Shown here: piece by piece, positions 17,538 to 27,587 of the stretch | Numbering within the stretch: the first letter of the stretch is position 1 | Layout of the letters: the number at the start of each line of letters is the position of its first letter | NCBI GenBank assembly: GCA_947632305.1 | Contig: CANROS010000004.1 | Location: 1 to 46,946, forward strand | Origin: an uncultured Paenalcaligenes sp. | Lineage (GTDB): Bacteria; Pseudomonadota; Gammaproteobacteria; Burkholderiales; Burkholderiaceae_B | DNA: 46,946 bases | Direction of reading: 5' to 3' | Notes under the pieces: model-generated | What the model was told of the DNA's origin: nothing | Databases searched by the model: none | Seen by the model: the letters and a program-made list of their open reading frames with translations, nothing else | Program-made: the position numbers and the translations under genes

Positions 17538-17954
17538 ATGCCTACATTAACTATTACTATTCAGCTACGTAATCAATTACGTGCCGCAGCACATGCTTTA
17601 CGTCCCGTTGTACTCATCGGTGACAACGGACTCACCGAGGCCGTGCTTAAAGAAATCGCTGTACACTTAAACGTACATCAATTAATAAAAATCCGTGTTG
17701 CGGGTGATGACCGTGAAGCACGCTTAGCTATTTATGATCAAATCTGCGAAGCGCTCCAAGCCGAACCCATCAATCACGTCGGTAAAGTCTTAACAGTGTA
17801 CCGTCAAAACTCGGATCAACCGGATATTTTAAACCCCAAAGAGCCTGAAACTCGTGCGGTGCGTAAAGCCAACGACGCCTATACGCCTAAAAAACTGGCA
17901 GCAGCCGGTCTTAAAAAAACCAAAGGCGGCAGAAAAGTTCGCGTACGTCGCTAA
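17538..17954 (+). CDS. yhbY: Ribosome assembly RNA-binding protein YhbY (CRM domain)
   Basis: This small CRM-domain protein associates with pre-50S particles. ALRPVVLIGDNGLTEAVLKEI (first 20 residues of the core motif near 23-42) contains the GxxG-type loop. LIKIRVAGDDREAR and GKVLTVYRQN follow the CRM pattern. The family core is about 95 residues. Here a basic tail of about 40 residues (KKLAAAGLKKTKGGRKVRVRR) is added, a feature of betaproteobacterial members. The start agrees with homologues, yet no ribosome binding site is visible. Confidence 0.93.
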   Translation: MPTLTITIQLRNQLRAAAHALRPVVLIGDNGLTEAVLKEIAVHLNVHQLIKIRVAGDDREARLAIYDQICEALQAEPINHVGKVLTVYRQNSDQPDILNPKEPETRAVRKANDAYTPKKLAAAGLKKTKGGRKVRVRR

Positions 17955-17976
17955 TTCCCCCATAGCAAAAAATAAC

Positions 17977-17998
17977 AAAGCCCACTCATGTGGGCTTT
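17977..17998. terminator. Bidirectional terminator between yhbY and greA
   Basis: The stem aaagcccac (17977-17985) pairs with gtgggcttt (17990-17998). On the minus strand it is followed by GTTATTTTTTG and on the plus strand by attgtt, so it serves both convergent genes, greA best. Confidence 0.85.
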
Positions 17999-18029
17999 AT
18001 TGTTCCTAACCCTAAAACTAGGCGTTTTT

Positions 18030-18506
18030 CTAACGGTATTCGATGCTTAAGATTTCGTACTCGCGTACACCAGCTGGCGCTTGAACCTCGACCACATCAC
18101 CCTCAGACTTGCCTATTAAGGCACGAGCCACTGGACTAGAGACTGAGATACGGTTCTCACGTATATCGGACTCAATGTCACCGACTATTTGGTAAGCAAC
18201 CTCGCTGCCAGAGTCTAGATCTTCTAAGGTTACTGTGGCCCCAAACACCACTCTATCGCCCACATCCAAGGAAGAGGGATCAATAATTTGAGCATTAGAA
18301 ATCGTGCCCTCTAGCTCGCGGATGCGTCCTTCTACAAAGGCCTGACGCTCTCGTGCTGCATCATACTCAGCATTCTCGGAAAGGTCACCCTGAGCGCGAG
18401 CCTCTGCAATGGCATTAATTACATCGGGACGCTCTACTGTTTTTAAGCGATGTATTTCAGCTTTTATGCGTTCAGCGCCCTGCGCTGTCAACGGAATCGC
18501 AGACAT
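18030..18506 (-). CDS. greA: Transcription elongation factor GreA
   Basis: GreA rescues backtracked RNA polymerase by stimulating transcript cleavage. Its N-terminal coiled coil includes the acidic tip in GDLSENAEYDAARERQ (near 40-55). The C-terminal FKBP-like domain ends with VSSPVARALIGKSEGDVVEV. The frame is open to 18557, but ATG 18506 gives the usual MSAIPLTAQGAERIK start and 158 residues. It is preceded by AGGAA at 6 bases, so I chose it. In relatives greA directly follows carB. Here a permease and a phosphatase gene separate them. Confidence 0.97.
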   Translation of the reverse strand: MSAIPLTAQGAERIKAEIHRLKTVERPDVINAIAEARAQGDLSENAEYDAARERQAFVEGRIRELEGTISNAQIIDPSSLDVGDRVVFGATVTLEDLDSGSEVAYQIVGDIESDIRENRISVSSPVARALIGKSEGDVVEVQAPAGVREYEILSIEYR

Positions 18507-18615
18507 ATATTTCCTGATTGAAAAATGAAAAACGCCCCCAAGGTGATAGGAGCGCAAGAGAATTGTTTTTGGTTTAGTCAGTCTGGGCTAATTAAGACCT
18601 GAACCCACTTGGAAA

Positions 18616-18641
18616 TAAAGCCCCAATGCTTTGGGGCTTTA
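18616..18641 (-). terminator. Terminator after the RutG-like permease
   Basis: A perfect 11-bp stem (18616-18626 with 18631-18641) has loop tgct. On the minus strand it ends GGGGCTTTATTTCC. It lies between the permease and greA and so gives greA its own promoter. Confidence 0.85.
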
Positions 18642-18697
18642 GATATATTGTCGGCAAAACCCAATAAAATTGCAAGTCCTACCATACAGGGAAAAAC

Positions 18698-20023
18698 CTA
18701 GTTAGCCTCAGAGCTCTTGCGTAGCGAAAGTAACGCATGCATTAAAATAGCCCCAAAAGTGGCCGTCCCAATCCCATCCAAACGAATAAAACCCAATTCG
18801 ATTTGGAAGTTACCCGCACCCAAAATTAAAGTAATAGCAGCCACTAACAAGTTTTTGCTTTTACTAAAATCGACCTGATTCACTACCCAAATACGCGCCC
18901 CTGCTACGCTAATCAAACCAAATACCACAATGGACATCCCACCCAATACCGGCCCAGGAATCATTTGAATAACGGCACCAAACTTAGGAGAGAAACCCAA
19001 GAAAATAGCAATTAAGGCTGCCAGAGCAAATACCAAAGAAGAATAAATACGAGTCGCTGCCATCACCCCAATATTTTCCGCATACGTGGTGACGCCTGTA
19101 CCGCCCATAGAGCCTGATAACATGGTGGCCACACCATCACCCACAAAAGCTCGGCCCAAATACTTGTCCAAATTTTGCCCTGTCATGGCGGATACGGCTT
19201 TAACGTGACCCAGGTTTTCTGCCACCAAAATAATCGCCACCGGCACAATGACGGTCATGGCTTGCACTTCAAATACCGGCGCTGACAAACTAGGCAAACC
19301 AAACCAAGCCGCCTGCACCACACCGGTCACCTCGATCGGCGTGCCATAACCCAAACCATTGGTGAAAATCGCATACACCAAGCAAGCAATAATCAACCCC
19401 ACCAAAATCAAAAGGCGTTGCACTACCCCACGGCTATAGACCGCAACACCACCTACACATAGCACCGTCATTAAGGCCATCAACGCATCAAAAGTGCCTG
19501 AACCCATCGCACCTTTGGCGGCAATAGGAGCTAAATTTAAGCCAATAACGGCCACAATAGCCCCTGTCACCACAGGCGGCATTAGCTTATTAATGATTTG
19601 GGCTGCACTACCTGATCTCGCATCAGCAATCCAAACCACCGCTCCTATTAATGTGTAGACCAAGCCACACATAATAATGGCCCCCAAGGCCACACCTATG
19701 TTGGCATTAGCACCACTGCCCACATAGCCAGTGACGGCAACCACCCCACCAATAAAAGCAAAGCTGGAACCCAAATAGCTAGGGACCCGTCCGCCTACAA
19801 ATAAGAAAAAGATCAAAGTGCCCACGCCTGACATCAGGATGGCTAAATTTGGATCAAACCCCATCAGCAAAGGTGCTAAGATCGTAGAGCCAAACATAGC
19901 TACTACGTGTTGCGCTGCCATCGCCACACTTTGGGGCGCAGGCAAATATTCTTGCGGTTGAACTACCGCATCTGGCGCCATAGAAGTGACCTTGCGCCAA
20001 CGGGGAAAGTAGGTTTCAGACAT
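18698..20023 (-). CDS. Nucleobase:cation symporter-2 family permease, RutG-like
   Basis: This is an inner-membrane proton-coupled uptake protein for uracil or a related pyrimidine. The whole chain resembles E. coli RutG: AQHVVAMFGSTILAPLLMG, FVGGRVPSYLGSSFAFIGG, LMPPVVTGAIVAVIGLNLAP, LVAENLGHVKAVSAMTGQN, GGTGVTTYAENIGVM and IVVFGLISVAGARIWV. The NCS2 signature with the glutamate of AENLGH is intact, and about 14 helices can be drawn. The open frame extends to 20083, but ATG 20023 (MSETYFPRW) matches the RutG N-terminus. No rut genes are nearby. Placement beside carAB suggests pyrimidine salvage against de novo synthesis. Confidence 0.88.
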   Translation of the reverse strand: MSETYFPRWRKVTSMAPDAVVQPQEYLPAPQSVAMAAQHVVAMFGSTILAPLLMGFDPNLAILMSGVGTLIFFLFVGGRVPSYLGSSFAFIGGVVAVTGYVGSGANANIGVALGAIIMCGLVYTLIGAVVWIADARSGSAAQIINKLMPPVVTGAIVAVIGLNLAPIAAKGAMGSGTFDALMALMTVLCVGGVAVYSRGVVQRLLILVGLIIACLVYAIFTNGLGYGTPIEVTGVVQAAWFGLPSLSAPVFEVQAMTVIVPVAIILVAENLGHVKAVSAMTGQNLDKYLGRAFVGDGVATMLSGSMGGTGVTTYAENIGVMAATRIYSSLVFALAALIAIFLGFSPKFGAVIQMIPGPVLGGMSIVVFGLISVAGARIWVVNQVDFSKSKNLLVAAITLILGAGNFQIELGFIRLDGIGTATFGAILMHALLSLRKSSEAN

Positions 20024-20090
20024 AATTTGTGCTAAAGAGTAAAGAAGATCGTGGCGCAAGTTTACGGCGCTACGTTCTAGCAATCAAGCA

Positions 20091-20127
20091 CCCCTTGAGC
20101 AATCCCGCCCCTTAGCGCCTCAAGGGG
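20091..20127. promoter_or_regulatory. Competing hairpins in the permease/phosphatase intergenic region
   Basis: ctcaagggg (20119-20127) can pair either with ccccttgag (20091-20099, 9 bp) or with cccctt (20108-20113, 6 bp). The two folds exclude each other, as in attenuators. It lies 68 bases upstream of the permease ATG. No T-run is seen on either strand. Confidence 0.35.
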
Positions 20128-20264
20128 CTTCATTTAGCAGCAAGCTGTCTCTAAGATGAAACACCCACTGTTTTGCTCTGCGCTCCGACTAAGGCTACGA
20201 CCCGCCTCAACTGATACACTAAGACCCTGCTTCTTTTCCCTTCTCTGCTTTTATTACAAACTCT

Positions 20265-20906
20265 ATGAAAACTGAAATTTGGCTAATTCGTCATGGCGAA
20301 ACCGATTGGAATGCTCAGCAACGCTTACAAGGTTGGGCCGATATTCCTCTCAATGAAATAGGTAAAGCTCAAGCCCTAGCCGTGCGTCGCTATGTGCAAA
20401 CGCAACAATTACAGGTAGACCATGTACTCAGCAGCGACTTATGTCGCGCAGCAGAAACCGCCCAAATTGCCTTTGATCTGCCCACCACAGCCATTACCCG
20501 CTATAGCAGTTTACGCGAACGCAATTATGGCGTGTATGAAGGTGAGCTCTGGCAAAAACTAATAGAGGTGGATGGCCGCAATCAGCCAACGCTAAACCTA
20601 CGCCAACCCAACCAAGACATTCCGAATGGGGAGAGTCTAACGGTATTTAATGAACGCATCCTCCGGGCTTTTAATGATTTAGCTGCGCGCTATCAAGGCA
20701 AACGCTTAGCAGTCGTTGCCCATGGCGGCGTGATTGATATTGTCTGGCGCCAATTACACCAAGCAGACCTGCTCAGCCAACGGCCTAACCCCATTTTAAA
20801 TGCCAGCGTCAATCAGTTTACGATTGAGTCTGATTCACTTTGGCAAGTCATCAAATGGGCGCAGCATGACCATTTAACGGATGCCTTAGATGAGCTAAAA
20901 ATATAA
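20265..20906 (+). CDS. Histidine phosphatase family protein (phosphoglycerate mutase-like)
   Basis: This is a branch-1 histidine phosphatase of the GpmB/CobC type. LIRHGETDWNAQQRLQGWAD at residues 6-25 carries the phospho-histidine (His9) and neighbouring arginine. LRERNYGVYEGELW near 84 holds the acid residue, and VVAHGGVIDIVWRQL near 150 the second histidine. The length (213) and the pattern fit broad-specificity phosphatases better than the true glycolytic mutase. No Shine-Dalgarno is seen. A possible -10, tacact, lies about 50 bases upstream. Confidence 0.85.
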   Translation: MKTEIWLIRHGETDWNAQQRLQGWADIPLNEIGKAQALAVRRYVQTQQLQVDHVLSSDLCRAAETAQIAFDLPTTAITRYSSLRERNYGVYEGELWQKLIEVDGRNQPTLNLRQPNQDIPNGESLTVFNERILRAFNDLAARYQGKRLAVVAHGGVIDIVWRQLHQADLLSQRPNPILNASVNQFTIESDSLWQVIKWAQHDHLTDALDELKI

Positions 20907-20934
20907 AGACTCAAAAACCAGCGCTCAAAAACAA

Positions 20935-20964
20935 GGGGACTCTTGCCCAAAAGCAGGAGTCCCC
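20935..20964 (-). terminator. Terminator of the carAB operon
   Basis: Arms 20935-20946 and 20953-20964 form a 12-position stem with one mismatch. On the minus strand it is followed by TTGTTTTTGAG, so it terminates carB. The plus side lacks a T-run. Confidence 0.8.
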
Positions 20965-20994
20965 AAGTCATAGCTAATACCTATTTAACTAGGT

Positions 20995-23900
20995 TTAACC
21001 ACCGTGCATGTCTTGTAGAGAATACACTCGCAAGCCATCGCCATGACGTAAATACTGCAACCCTTCAACTGCTGCCAAAGCACCAGCGATAGTGGTGTAG
21101 TACGCCAAGTTTGCCGACAAAGCCTGAGTACGAATGGTACGAGAATCCGTAATTGCATTACGACGCTCTTCTACTGTATTCACGACCAAAGACACATCTC
21201 CGTTTTTGATCATATCTACGATATGAGGACGGCCCTCTGTGACTTTATTCACGGCATTGACGGCTAGACCCGCCGCTTCGATAGCAGCAGCTGTGCCTCG
21301 AGTCGCTACCACATTAAAGCCTAAATCAATCAGACCACGAGCCACCTCTACGGCTTGCTCTTTGTCGCTATCGCGTACACTGATAAAGGCATTACCAGAC
21401 TCTGGCAAGTTTACGCTAGCGGCCATTTGTGATTTCACAAAGGCTTCGCCAAAACTACGCCCTACGCCCATGACTTCACCCGTGGACTTCATTTCTGGGC
21501 CTAAGATCGTATCTACGCCTGGAAACTTCACAAAGGGGAAGACCGCCTCTTTAACCGCGTAGTAGCCGTCTTTGGCTTTAGCAGACAGATCTAAATCCGC
21601 TACTTTTGCACCAGCCATTACACGGGCAGCTAGCTTAGCCATTTGCAAGCCAGTGGCTTTGGACACAAAAGGCACCGTACGCGAAGCACGTGGGTTGACC
21701 TCAAGCACATAGACTTCGTCGTCTTGAATAGCGAACTGCACGTTCATCAGACCTTTAACATTCAAGGCCTTGGCCATTAAGGCCGTTTGACGACGAATTT
21801 CTTCTACGACATCAGCAGATAAGGAGTAAGGAGGCAAGCTACATGCAGAGTCACCAGAGTGAACGCCAGCTTGTTCGATGTGCTCCATCACGCCGCCCAC
21901 AAATACATCGGTCCCATCAGAGATACAATCCACATCGACTTCAGTGGCATTGTTCAAGAAATGATCCAATAATACGGGGGAGTCATTGCTGACTTTGACG
22001 GCTTCGCGCATGTAACGCTCTAGATCCGCTTGCTCGTGCACGATTTCCATCGCACGACCACCTAATACATAGCTAGGACGCACAACTAAGGGATAACCGA
22101 TTTCAGCAGCCAAAGCCAATGCTTCGCCTTCGGTACGTGCAGTACGGTTTGGCGGCTGGCGTAGACCCAGTTTATTTAGCAGTTTTTGGAAACGCTCACG
22201 GTCTTCGGCCACGTCAATGGACTCTGGGCTGGTGCCGATAATAGGAACACCATTGGCTTCAAGCGCACGCGCCAATTTCAAAGGAGTCTGACCACCGTAC
22301 TGCACAATCATGCCCAGCGGTTTTTCTACGTGCACGATTTCCAAAACGTCCTCGAGCGTTAAAGGCTCGAAGTAAAGACGATCAGAGGTATCGTAGTCGG
22401 TAGAAACCGTTTCAGGGTTACAGTTAACCATGATGGTTTCAAAACCGTCTTCACGCAAAGCCATCGCAGCATGCACGCAACAGTAATCGAACTCAATCCC
22501 TTGGCCAATACGGTTGGGACCGCCACCTAACACAATGATTTTTTTACGATCTGTTGGCTCGGCCTCGCACTCTTCCTCGTAGGTAGAGTACATATAAGCC
22601 GTATCCGTAGAGAACTCTGCCGCACATGTGTCCACACGCTTGTAAACGGGGCGCACATTTAACTGATGGCGTAATTTACGAACCTCGGACTCGACTGTAT
22701 CCAATAAAAACGCCAAACGACGGTCGGAAAAACCACGGCGTTTCAAACCAAATAACGTATCACGATCTAAATCGGCCAACGTTTTTTGCTCTAGGGCTAA
22801 TTCTATGGTGACAATTTCTTCGATTTGCGCCAAAAACCAAGGATCAATTTTGGTGATTTGGTGGACTTCGTCTAGGCTCATGCCTTGGGCAAAGGCATCA
22901 CCCACATACCAAATACGCTCTGGACCTGGCTCTCCGAGTTCGACCTGTAGTTTTTCACGGTCGGTCGTCATTTGATTCAGACCATCCACGCCTACCTCTA
23001 GACCACGCAGGGCTTTTTGGAAGGACTCTTGGAAAGTACGCCCCATGGCCATGACTTCACCTACAGATTTCATCTGAGTGGTCAGTCTGGAATTCGCTTG
23101 GGGGAATTTCTCGAAAGCAAAACGAGGGATCTTCGTGACTACGTAGTCAATGGAAGGCTCAAACGACGCCGGTGTTTTACCACCAGTAATTTCGTTTTGT
23201 AGTTCGTCCAAGGTGTAACCCACCGCCAAACGCGCAGCAATTTTGGCAATAGGAAAACCAGTGGCTTTGGAAGCCAAAGCCGAGGAACGTGACACGCGAG
23301 GGTTCATCTCGATAACAATCATACGACCATTATCTGGGTTAACCGCAAACTGTACGTTAGAACCACCTGTGCTTACACCAATTTCACGCAATACGGCAAT
23401 AGATGCATTACGCATGATTTGGTATTCACGATCTGTCAATGTTTGCGCTGGCGCTACCGTGATGGAGTCACCCGTATGCACACCCATAGGATCTAAGTTT
23501 TCAATGGAACACACAATAATGCAATTGTCTGCACTATCACGCACCACTTCCATTTCGTACTCTTTCCAGCCAAGTAACGACTCTTCAATGAGCAGTTCGC
23601 TAGTCGGTGAAGCCTCTAGGCCGCGACGACAAATTTCCTCGAACTCTTCCATGTTGTACGCAATACCGCCACCTGTACCGCCCAGAGTAAAACTAGGACG
23701 AATAACCACGGGGAAACCGGAAGAGTTGACTTCTTCGGCGATCTGGCGCTGTACCATCCACGCCTCGTCCATGGAGTGAGCCACCCCGGACTTAGCGGAC
23801 GCTAGGCCAATTTTGGTCATTGCGTCCTTAAATTTTAGACGGTCTTCGGCCTTATCAATGGCTTCGGCATTAGCGCCAATCATTTCAACGTTGTACTTTT

Positions 23901-24225
23901 CCAGTACGCCTTTATCGGCTAGCTCTAGTGCGCAGTTCAGGGCAGTTTGACCGCCCATGGTGGGCAACAACGCATCAGGGCGCTCACGCTCAATGATTTT
24001 TTCTACGGCTTGCCAAGTAATTGGCTCGATGTAGGTCACATCGGCCGTGTCGGGATCCGTCATGATCGTTGCGGGGTTGCTATTAACTAAAATGGTGCGA
24101 TAGCCTTCGGCTTTGAGGGCTTTACATGCTTGGGCACCGGAATAGTCAAATTCGCAAGCTTGGCCAATAATAATTGGGCCCGCTCCGATAATAAGAATAC
24201 TTTTTATATCTGTACGCTTAGGCAT
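20995..24225 (-). CDS. carB: Carbamoyl-phosphate synthase large subunit CarB
   Basis: CarB uses ammonia from CarA, bicarbonate and two ATP to make carbamoyl phosphate for arginine and pyrimidines. Two duplicated ATP-grasp halves are visible. The first starts [20 protein letters not shown], with [18 protein letters not shown] near residue 300. The second starts [19 protein letters not shown] near 565, with [18 protein letters not shown] near 850. A C-terminal MGS-like regulatory domain follows ([17 protein letters not shown] onward). Length 1076 is standard. It lies 17 bases after carA. Confidence 0.99.
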   Translation of the reverse strand: MPKRTDIKSILIIGAGPIIIGQACEFDYSGAQACKALKAEGYRTILVNSNPATIMTDPDTADVTYIEPITWQAVEKIIERERPDALLPTMGGQTALNCALELADKGVLEKYNVEMIGANAEAIDKAEDRLKFKDAMTKIGLASAKSGVAHSMDEAWMVQRQIAEEVNSSGFPVVIRPSFTLGGTGGGIAYNMEEFEEICRRGLEASPTSELLIEESLLGWKEYEMEVVRDSADNCIIVCSIENLDPMGVHTGDSITVAPAQTLTDREYQIMRNASIAVLREIGVSTGGSNVQFAVNPDNGRMIVIEMNPRVSRSSALASKATGFPIAKIAARLAVGYTLDELQNEITGGKTPASFEPSIDYVVTKIPRFAFEKFPQANSRLTTQMKSVGEVMAMGRTFQESFQKALRGLEVGVDGLNQMTTDREKLQVELGEPGPERIWYVGDAFAQGMSLDEVHQITKIDPWFLAQIEEIVTIELALEQKTLADLDRDTLFGLKRRGFSDRRLAFLLDTVESEVRKLRHQLNVRPVYKRVDTCAAEFSTDTAYMYSTYEEECEAEPTDRKKIIVLGGGPNRIGQGIEFDYCCVHAAMALREDGFETIMVNCNPETVSTDYDTSDRLYFEPLTLEDVLEIVHVEKPLGMIVQYGGQTPLKLARALEANGVPIIGTSPESIDVAEDRERFQKLLNKLGLRQPPNRTARTEGEALALAAEIGYPLVVRPSYVLGGRAMEIVHEQADLERYMREAVKVSNDSPVLLDHFLNNATEVDVDCISDGTDVFVGGVMEHIEQAGVHSGDSACSLPPYSLSADVVEEIRRQTALMAKALNVKGLMNVQFAIQDDEVYVLEVNPRASRTVPFVSKATGLQMAKLAARVMAGAKVADLDLSAKAKDGYYAVKEAVFPFVKFPGVDTILGPEMKSTGEVMGVGRSFGEAFVKSQMAASVNLPESGNAFISVRDSDKEQAVEVARGLIDLGFNVVATRGTAAAIEAAGLAVNAVNKVTEGRPHIVDMIKNGDVSLVVNTVEERRNAITDSRTIRTQALSANLAYYTTIAGALAAVEGLQYLRHGDGLRVYSLQDMHGG

Positions 24226-24242
24226 AATATTCAGTCTGGCAA

Positions 24243-25406
24243 TTAAGCCTGTTTGTTAGCAATGAGGCTAATGAATTGATCAAATAAAGCAGTCATGTCA
24301 CGCGGGCCTGGTGTGGCTTCAGGGTGACCCTGAAAACCAAAAGCAGGACGATCAGTGAAAGCTAAGCCTTGTAAGGTGCCATCAAATAAAGAAACATGCG
24401 TTACACGTACGTTCTCTGGGAGGGTGTCGGCATCAATAGCAAAACCATGGTTTTGACTGGTGATATACACCCGGCCTGTTTCCAGTTGGTGCACAGGATG
24501 GTTAGCACCATGATGGCCAGTTTTCATCTTAAGGCTTTTTGCGCCCGCAGCTAAACCCAAGAGCTGATGCCCTAAGCAAATACCAAATAAGGGGATTTTT
24601 TTCTCGAGCAGAGTTTGGGTAGCGGTAATTGCGTAATCACAAGCCGCTGGGTCGCCAGGACCATTAGATAAGAACACGCCATCCGGATTAAGCGCTAAAA
24701 CCTCTTCGGCGCTAGTTTGGGCTGGAACTACGGTGACCTTGCAGCCCCGATCAGCCAACAAGCGAAGGATGTTTTTCTTTACCCCAAAATCGTAAGCGAC
24801 CACATGGTAAGCCTCGTTGGCAGGGCTTAAGTCAGCAAAGCCTGAGCCTAGCTCCCAAGAGCCTTGAGTCCAGTTTTTGGCGGCGTCTAGACTAACCTCT
24901 TTGGCTAGATCGACCCCCTCTAAACCGGCAAAAGAACGGGCCAGTTCAATGGCCCGATCAACATCTTCTCCAACTAGAATACAAGCGCTTTGAGCGCCTT
25001 TTTCACGCAAAATTCGCGTGAGCTTGCGGGTATCAACCCCCGCAATAGCAACAATACCCTGTTGCTTTAGATAATCTGGCAGCGACTGAGTGGAACGAAA
25101 ATTAGATACGCGTAAAGCGCAATCACGCACAACTAGACCTGATACCTGCATATGGGTGGACTCGGCGTCCTCGGGATTTACCCCAGTATTCCCTATGTGC
25201 GGATAAGTTAGTGTTACGATTTGACCTTTATAGCTAGGGTCAGTGAGAATTTCTTGGTAGCCCGTCATGGATGTATTGAATACGATCTCGGCTACAGCAT
25301 ACCCCTCGACACCTATGGAATAACCTTTGAATACGGTCCCATCGGCAAGAGCTAGGATCGCACTTGAGCTAGCATTGGACTCGTCAGGAAAAAGAGACGG
25401 CAGCAC
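24243..25406 (-). CDS. carA: Carbamoyl-phosphate synthase small subunit CarA
   Basis: CarA is the glutaminase subunit that feeds ammonia to CarB. The class I amidotransferase triad is seen in [13 protein letters not shown] (nucleophile Cys) and [11 protein letters not shown] (His, Glu). The N-terminal domain has [23 protein letters not shown] 25424 has no ribosome binding site. The GTG at 25406 is preceded by GGGG at seven bases and gives the N-terminus LPSLFP, like the MLPS start I recall for Ralstonia CarA, so I prefer it (387 residues). A perfect TATAAT -10 lies at 25447-25452. Confidence 0.97.
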   Translation of the reverse strand: MLPSLFPDESNASSSAILALADGTVFKGYSIGVEGYAVAEIVFNTSMTGYQEILTDPSYKGQIVTLTYPHIGNTGVNPEDAESTHMQVSGLVVRDCALRVSNFRSTQSLPDYLKQQGIVAIAGVDTRKLTRILREKGAQSACILVGEDVDRAIELARSFAGLEGVDLAKEVSLDAAKNWTQGSWELGSGFADLSPANEAYHVVAYDFGVKKNILRLLADRGCKVTVVPAQTSAEEVLALNPDGVFLSNGPGDPAACDYAITATQTLLEKKIPLFGICLGHQLLGLAAGAKSLKMKTGHHGANHPVHQLETGRVYITSQNHGFAIDADTLPENVRVTHVSLFDGTLQGLAFTDRPAFGFQGHPEATPGPRDMTALFDQFISLIANKQA

Positions 25407-25446
25407 GTTTAAACCCCGGTTCATAATTTACAAATAAAACTTAACG

Positions 25447-25452
25447 ATTATA
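25447..25452 (-). promoter_or_regulatory. -10 element of carAB promoter
   Basis: TATAAT on the minus strand lies 22 bases before the ATG at 25424 and 40 before the preferred GTG. The matching -35 is weak (TTTATG, 25475-25470). Confidence 0.55.
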
Positions 25453-25569
25453 CCCTGACTACGATAAGGCATAAAGCACATATCGCTCAGTAGCAACATT
25501 GCCACATAGAATATAAAAGTAGTCTACAGTAACCCGTACATCTTGTTTTGCTTTTTTGGTCCTTAACCT

Positions 25570-26532
25570 ATGACAACTTTGCTTGAATCCTTACGTCAAT
25601 TTACCACTGTAGTAGCAGATACAGGAGATTTTGAGTCCATACGCGCTTTTCAGCCCACGGACGCAACCACCAATCCCTCGTTGATTCTCAAGGCCGTACA
25701 GCAGCCTGCTTATCAACATTTACTCCGCGAAACGGTCTTACAAAATCCAAAAGCCAATGCCAGTGAACTGGTCGATGCGCTATTGGTTGCCTTTGGCAAA
25801 GCTATCTTAAGCATCGTACCCGGACGAGTCTCTACAGAAATTGACGCCCGCTTATCGTTTGACACCCAAGCCAGCATCGAGCGTGCACGCCACATTATTC
25901 AACAATACGAACGTGCCGGTATTCATCGCAAACGCGTCTTAATCAAATTGGCCGCCACCTGGGAAGGCATCCAAGCTGCCAAACAACTAGAAAGCGAAGA
26001 CATCCACTGCAATCTCACCCTCCTGTTTAGCTTGCCCCAAGCCATTGCGTGTGCCCAAGCCAAAGTCACCCTAATCTCTCCTTTTGTGGGTCGTATTTAT
26101 GATTGGTATAAAAAAGACGCCGGAGCGACTTGGGATGAGACCGCCAACGCGGGCGTCAATGACCCTGGCGTAAAATCAGTACGTCAAATTTACGAGTACT
26201 TTAAAACCTATGATTTAAAAACAGAAATCATGGGGGCCAGCTTTAGAAACACAGGACAAATTTTAGCCTTGGCTGGCTGTGATTTATTAACTATTAGTCC
26301 TGCTCTATTAGAACAACTGGCCAACACGCCTGGCCAAGTAGAAAAAGCCCTAGACGTCGCCGCCGCTAAATCCAACGCGCCCGAATGGCAAGCCAACAAC
26401 GAAGTGGCATTTAGAAACGAATTAAATGCTAACGCCATGGCCACAGAAAAGTTGGCCGAAGGCATTCGCTTGTTTATTCGTGATGCCCAAGCGCTGGATC
26501 AGTTGATCTTAGACGCCAAAAACAACCAATAG
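25570..26532 (+). CDS. tal: Transaldolase
   Basis: Transaldolase moves a dihydroxyacetone unit between sugar phosphates in the non-oxidative pentose phosphate pathway. [11 protein letters not shown] near residues 35-45 is the family signature. [20 protein letters not shown] (near 131) carries the Schiff-base lysine. [20 protein letters not shown] and GRIYDWYKK follow as in TalB. Length 320 is the TalB class. It is transcribed alone, divergent from carA, and ends at a GC-rich palindrome shared with recR. Confidence 0.97.
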   Translation: MTTLLESLRQFTTVVADTGDFESIRAFQPTDATTNPSLILKAVQQPAYQHLLRETVLQNPKANASELVDALLVAFGKAILSIVPGRVSTEIDARLSFDTQASIERARHIIQQYERAGIHRKRVLIKLAATWEGIQAAKQLESEDIHCNLTLLFSLPQAIACAQAKVTLISPFVGRIYDWYKKDAGATWDETANAGVNDPGVKSVRQIYEYFKTYDLKTEIMGASFRNTGQILALAGCDLLTISPALLEQLANTPGQVEKALDVAAAKSNAPEWQANNEVAFRNELNANAMATEKLAEGIRLFIRDAQALDQLILDAKNNQ

Positions 26533-26561
26533 AAGCGCCCCTAGTCGCGATCTATGTCAAC

Positions 26562-26583
26562 CGGGGCCATTGCAATGGCCCCG
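26562..26583. terminator. GC-rich palindrome between tal and recR
   Basis: The arms cggggccattg (26562-26572) and caatggccccg (26573-26583) are a perfect 22-base palindrome between convergent genes. It folds to a stable hairpin on either strand, but no T-run follows, so it is only a probable terminator. Confidence 0.5.
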
Positions 26584-26594
26584 ACTGCAATGCA

Positions 26595-27206
26595 CTAAGT
26601 AGAGCGACGCTCCATTAACGCCCAAGCAATGGTGCTGGCATCTACGTACTCCAGCTCACTGCCGGCAGGCACCCCACGCGCTAAACGTGTTAACTGAATA
26701 CCATTTGTTCTCAAGTACTCGGCCAAATAATGCGCGGTGGTTTCCCCTTCGGCGGTGTAATTAGTCGCCAAAATCACCTCTTTGACCCCCGCCTCTGAGG
26801 CACGATTTGCTATACGTTGAAACTGCAGGTCTTTAGGCCCCACCCCTTCTAGGGGGGCCAAGCGTCCCATCAACACATAATACAATCCGTGATAACTATG
26901 ACTGGCCTCCACCATGTTTTGATCCGCGGGCGTTTCCACCACACACAGTAAACTGGGGTCGCGTTGCGGATTAGAACAGGTTTGGCATATTTCAGTTTCA
27001 GAAAAACTATTGCACCGCTGGCAATGCATCAAAGCCGTCACCGCGTGCTGCAGCGCTTGGCTGAGTTCCTGCGCGCCCACCACATCATTTTGCAAAACAT
27101 GATAGGCCATACGGCGCGCAGTGCGTTCGCCTACTCCGGGCAGACGTTTGAACGCATCAATGAGCTCACGCAGCGGCGCTGGCTCAGGTAAAACAGGATT
27201 GGTCAT
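26595..27206 (-). CDS. recR: Recombination protein RecR
   Basis: RecR works with RecO and RecF to load RecA at gaps. A helix-hairpin-helix (FKRLPGVGERTARRMAYH near 19-36) is followed by a four-cysteine zinc finger (Cys62, 65, 74, 77). A Toprim domain starts at LLCVVETPADQNMVEAS and contains YHGLYYVLMGRLAPLEGVGP, close to the RecR consensus. Length 203 is normal. Its ATG directly follows the ybaB stop, so translation is coupled in the conserved dnaX-ybaB-recR order. Confidence 0.98.
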   Translation of the reverse strand: MTNPVLPEPAPLRELIDAFKRLPGVGERTARRMAYHVLQNDVVGAQELSQALQHAVTALMHCQRCNSFSETEICQTCSNPQRDPSLLCVVETPADQNMVEASHSYHGLYYVLMGRLAPLEGVGPKDLQFQRIANRASEAGVKEVILATNYTAEGETTAHYLAEYLRTNGIQLTRLARGVPAGSELEYVDASTIAWALMERRST

Positions 27207-27533
27207 TTAGAAAGGAAGCGACATGCCTGGAGGCAAAGGCAAACCCGCTGTCAAGGCAGACATTTTTTCTTGGGACGTGCTTTCGGCTTTGCGTAGCGCA
27301 TCATTAAACGCAGCAGCGACTAAGTCCTCTAGCATTTCTTTGTCGTCTTCCAACAAAGAAGGATCGATATTGACACGACGCACATCGTTACGGCAGGTCA
27401 TGGTGATTTTAACCAAACCACCGCCAGATGCGCCTTCTACTTCAATATTACCCAATTCCTCTTGGGCTTTTTTCATGTTTTCCTGCATCTGCTGAGCTTG
27501 ACGCATCAAGCCCGCAATTTGACCTTTCATCAT
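27207..27533 (-). CDS. ybaB: Nucleoid-associated protein YbaB/EbfC family
   Basis: This small dimeric DNA-binding protein forms a tweezer-like fold. [20 protein letters not shown] begins the long helix and [20 protein letters not shown] is the sheet core. The frame is open to 27578. ATG 27533 removes an atypical 15-residue extension, has AGGA upstream and gives 108 residues, the family norm. It sits between dnaX and recR. Confidence 0.96.
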   Translation of the reverse strand: MMKGQIAGLMRQAQQMQENMKKAQEELGNIEVEGASGGGLVKITMTCRNDVRRVNIDPSLLEDDKEMLEDLVAAAFNDALRKAESTSQEKMSALTAGLPLPPGMSLPF

Positions 27534-27587
27534 AATTACATATCCTAATAAAGTGGATGCGGCCTGAAAGAGGCACATCAGATTTAA

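Noticed and set aside
23243-23779. 178-codon plus-strand frame opposite carB
   Set aside because: Antisense shadow of the first ATP-grasp domain of CarB.
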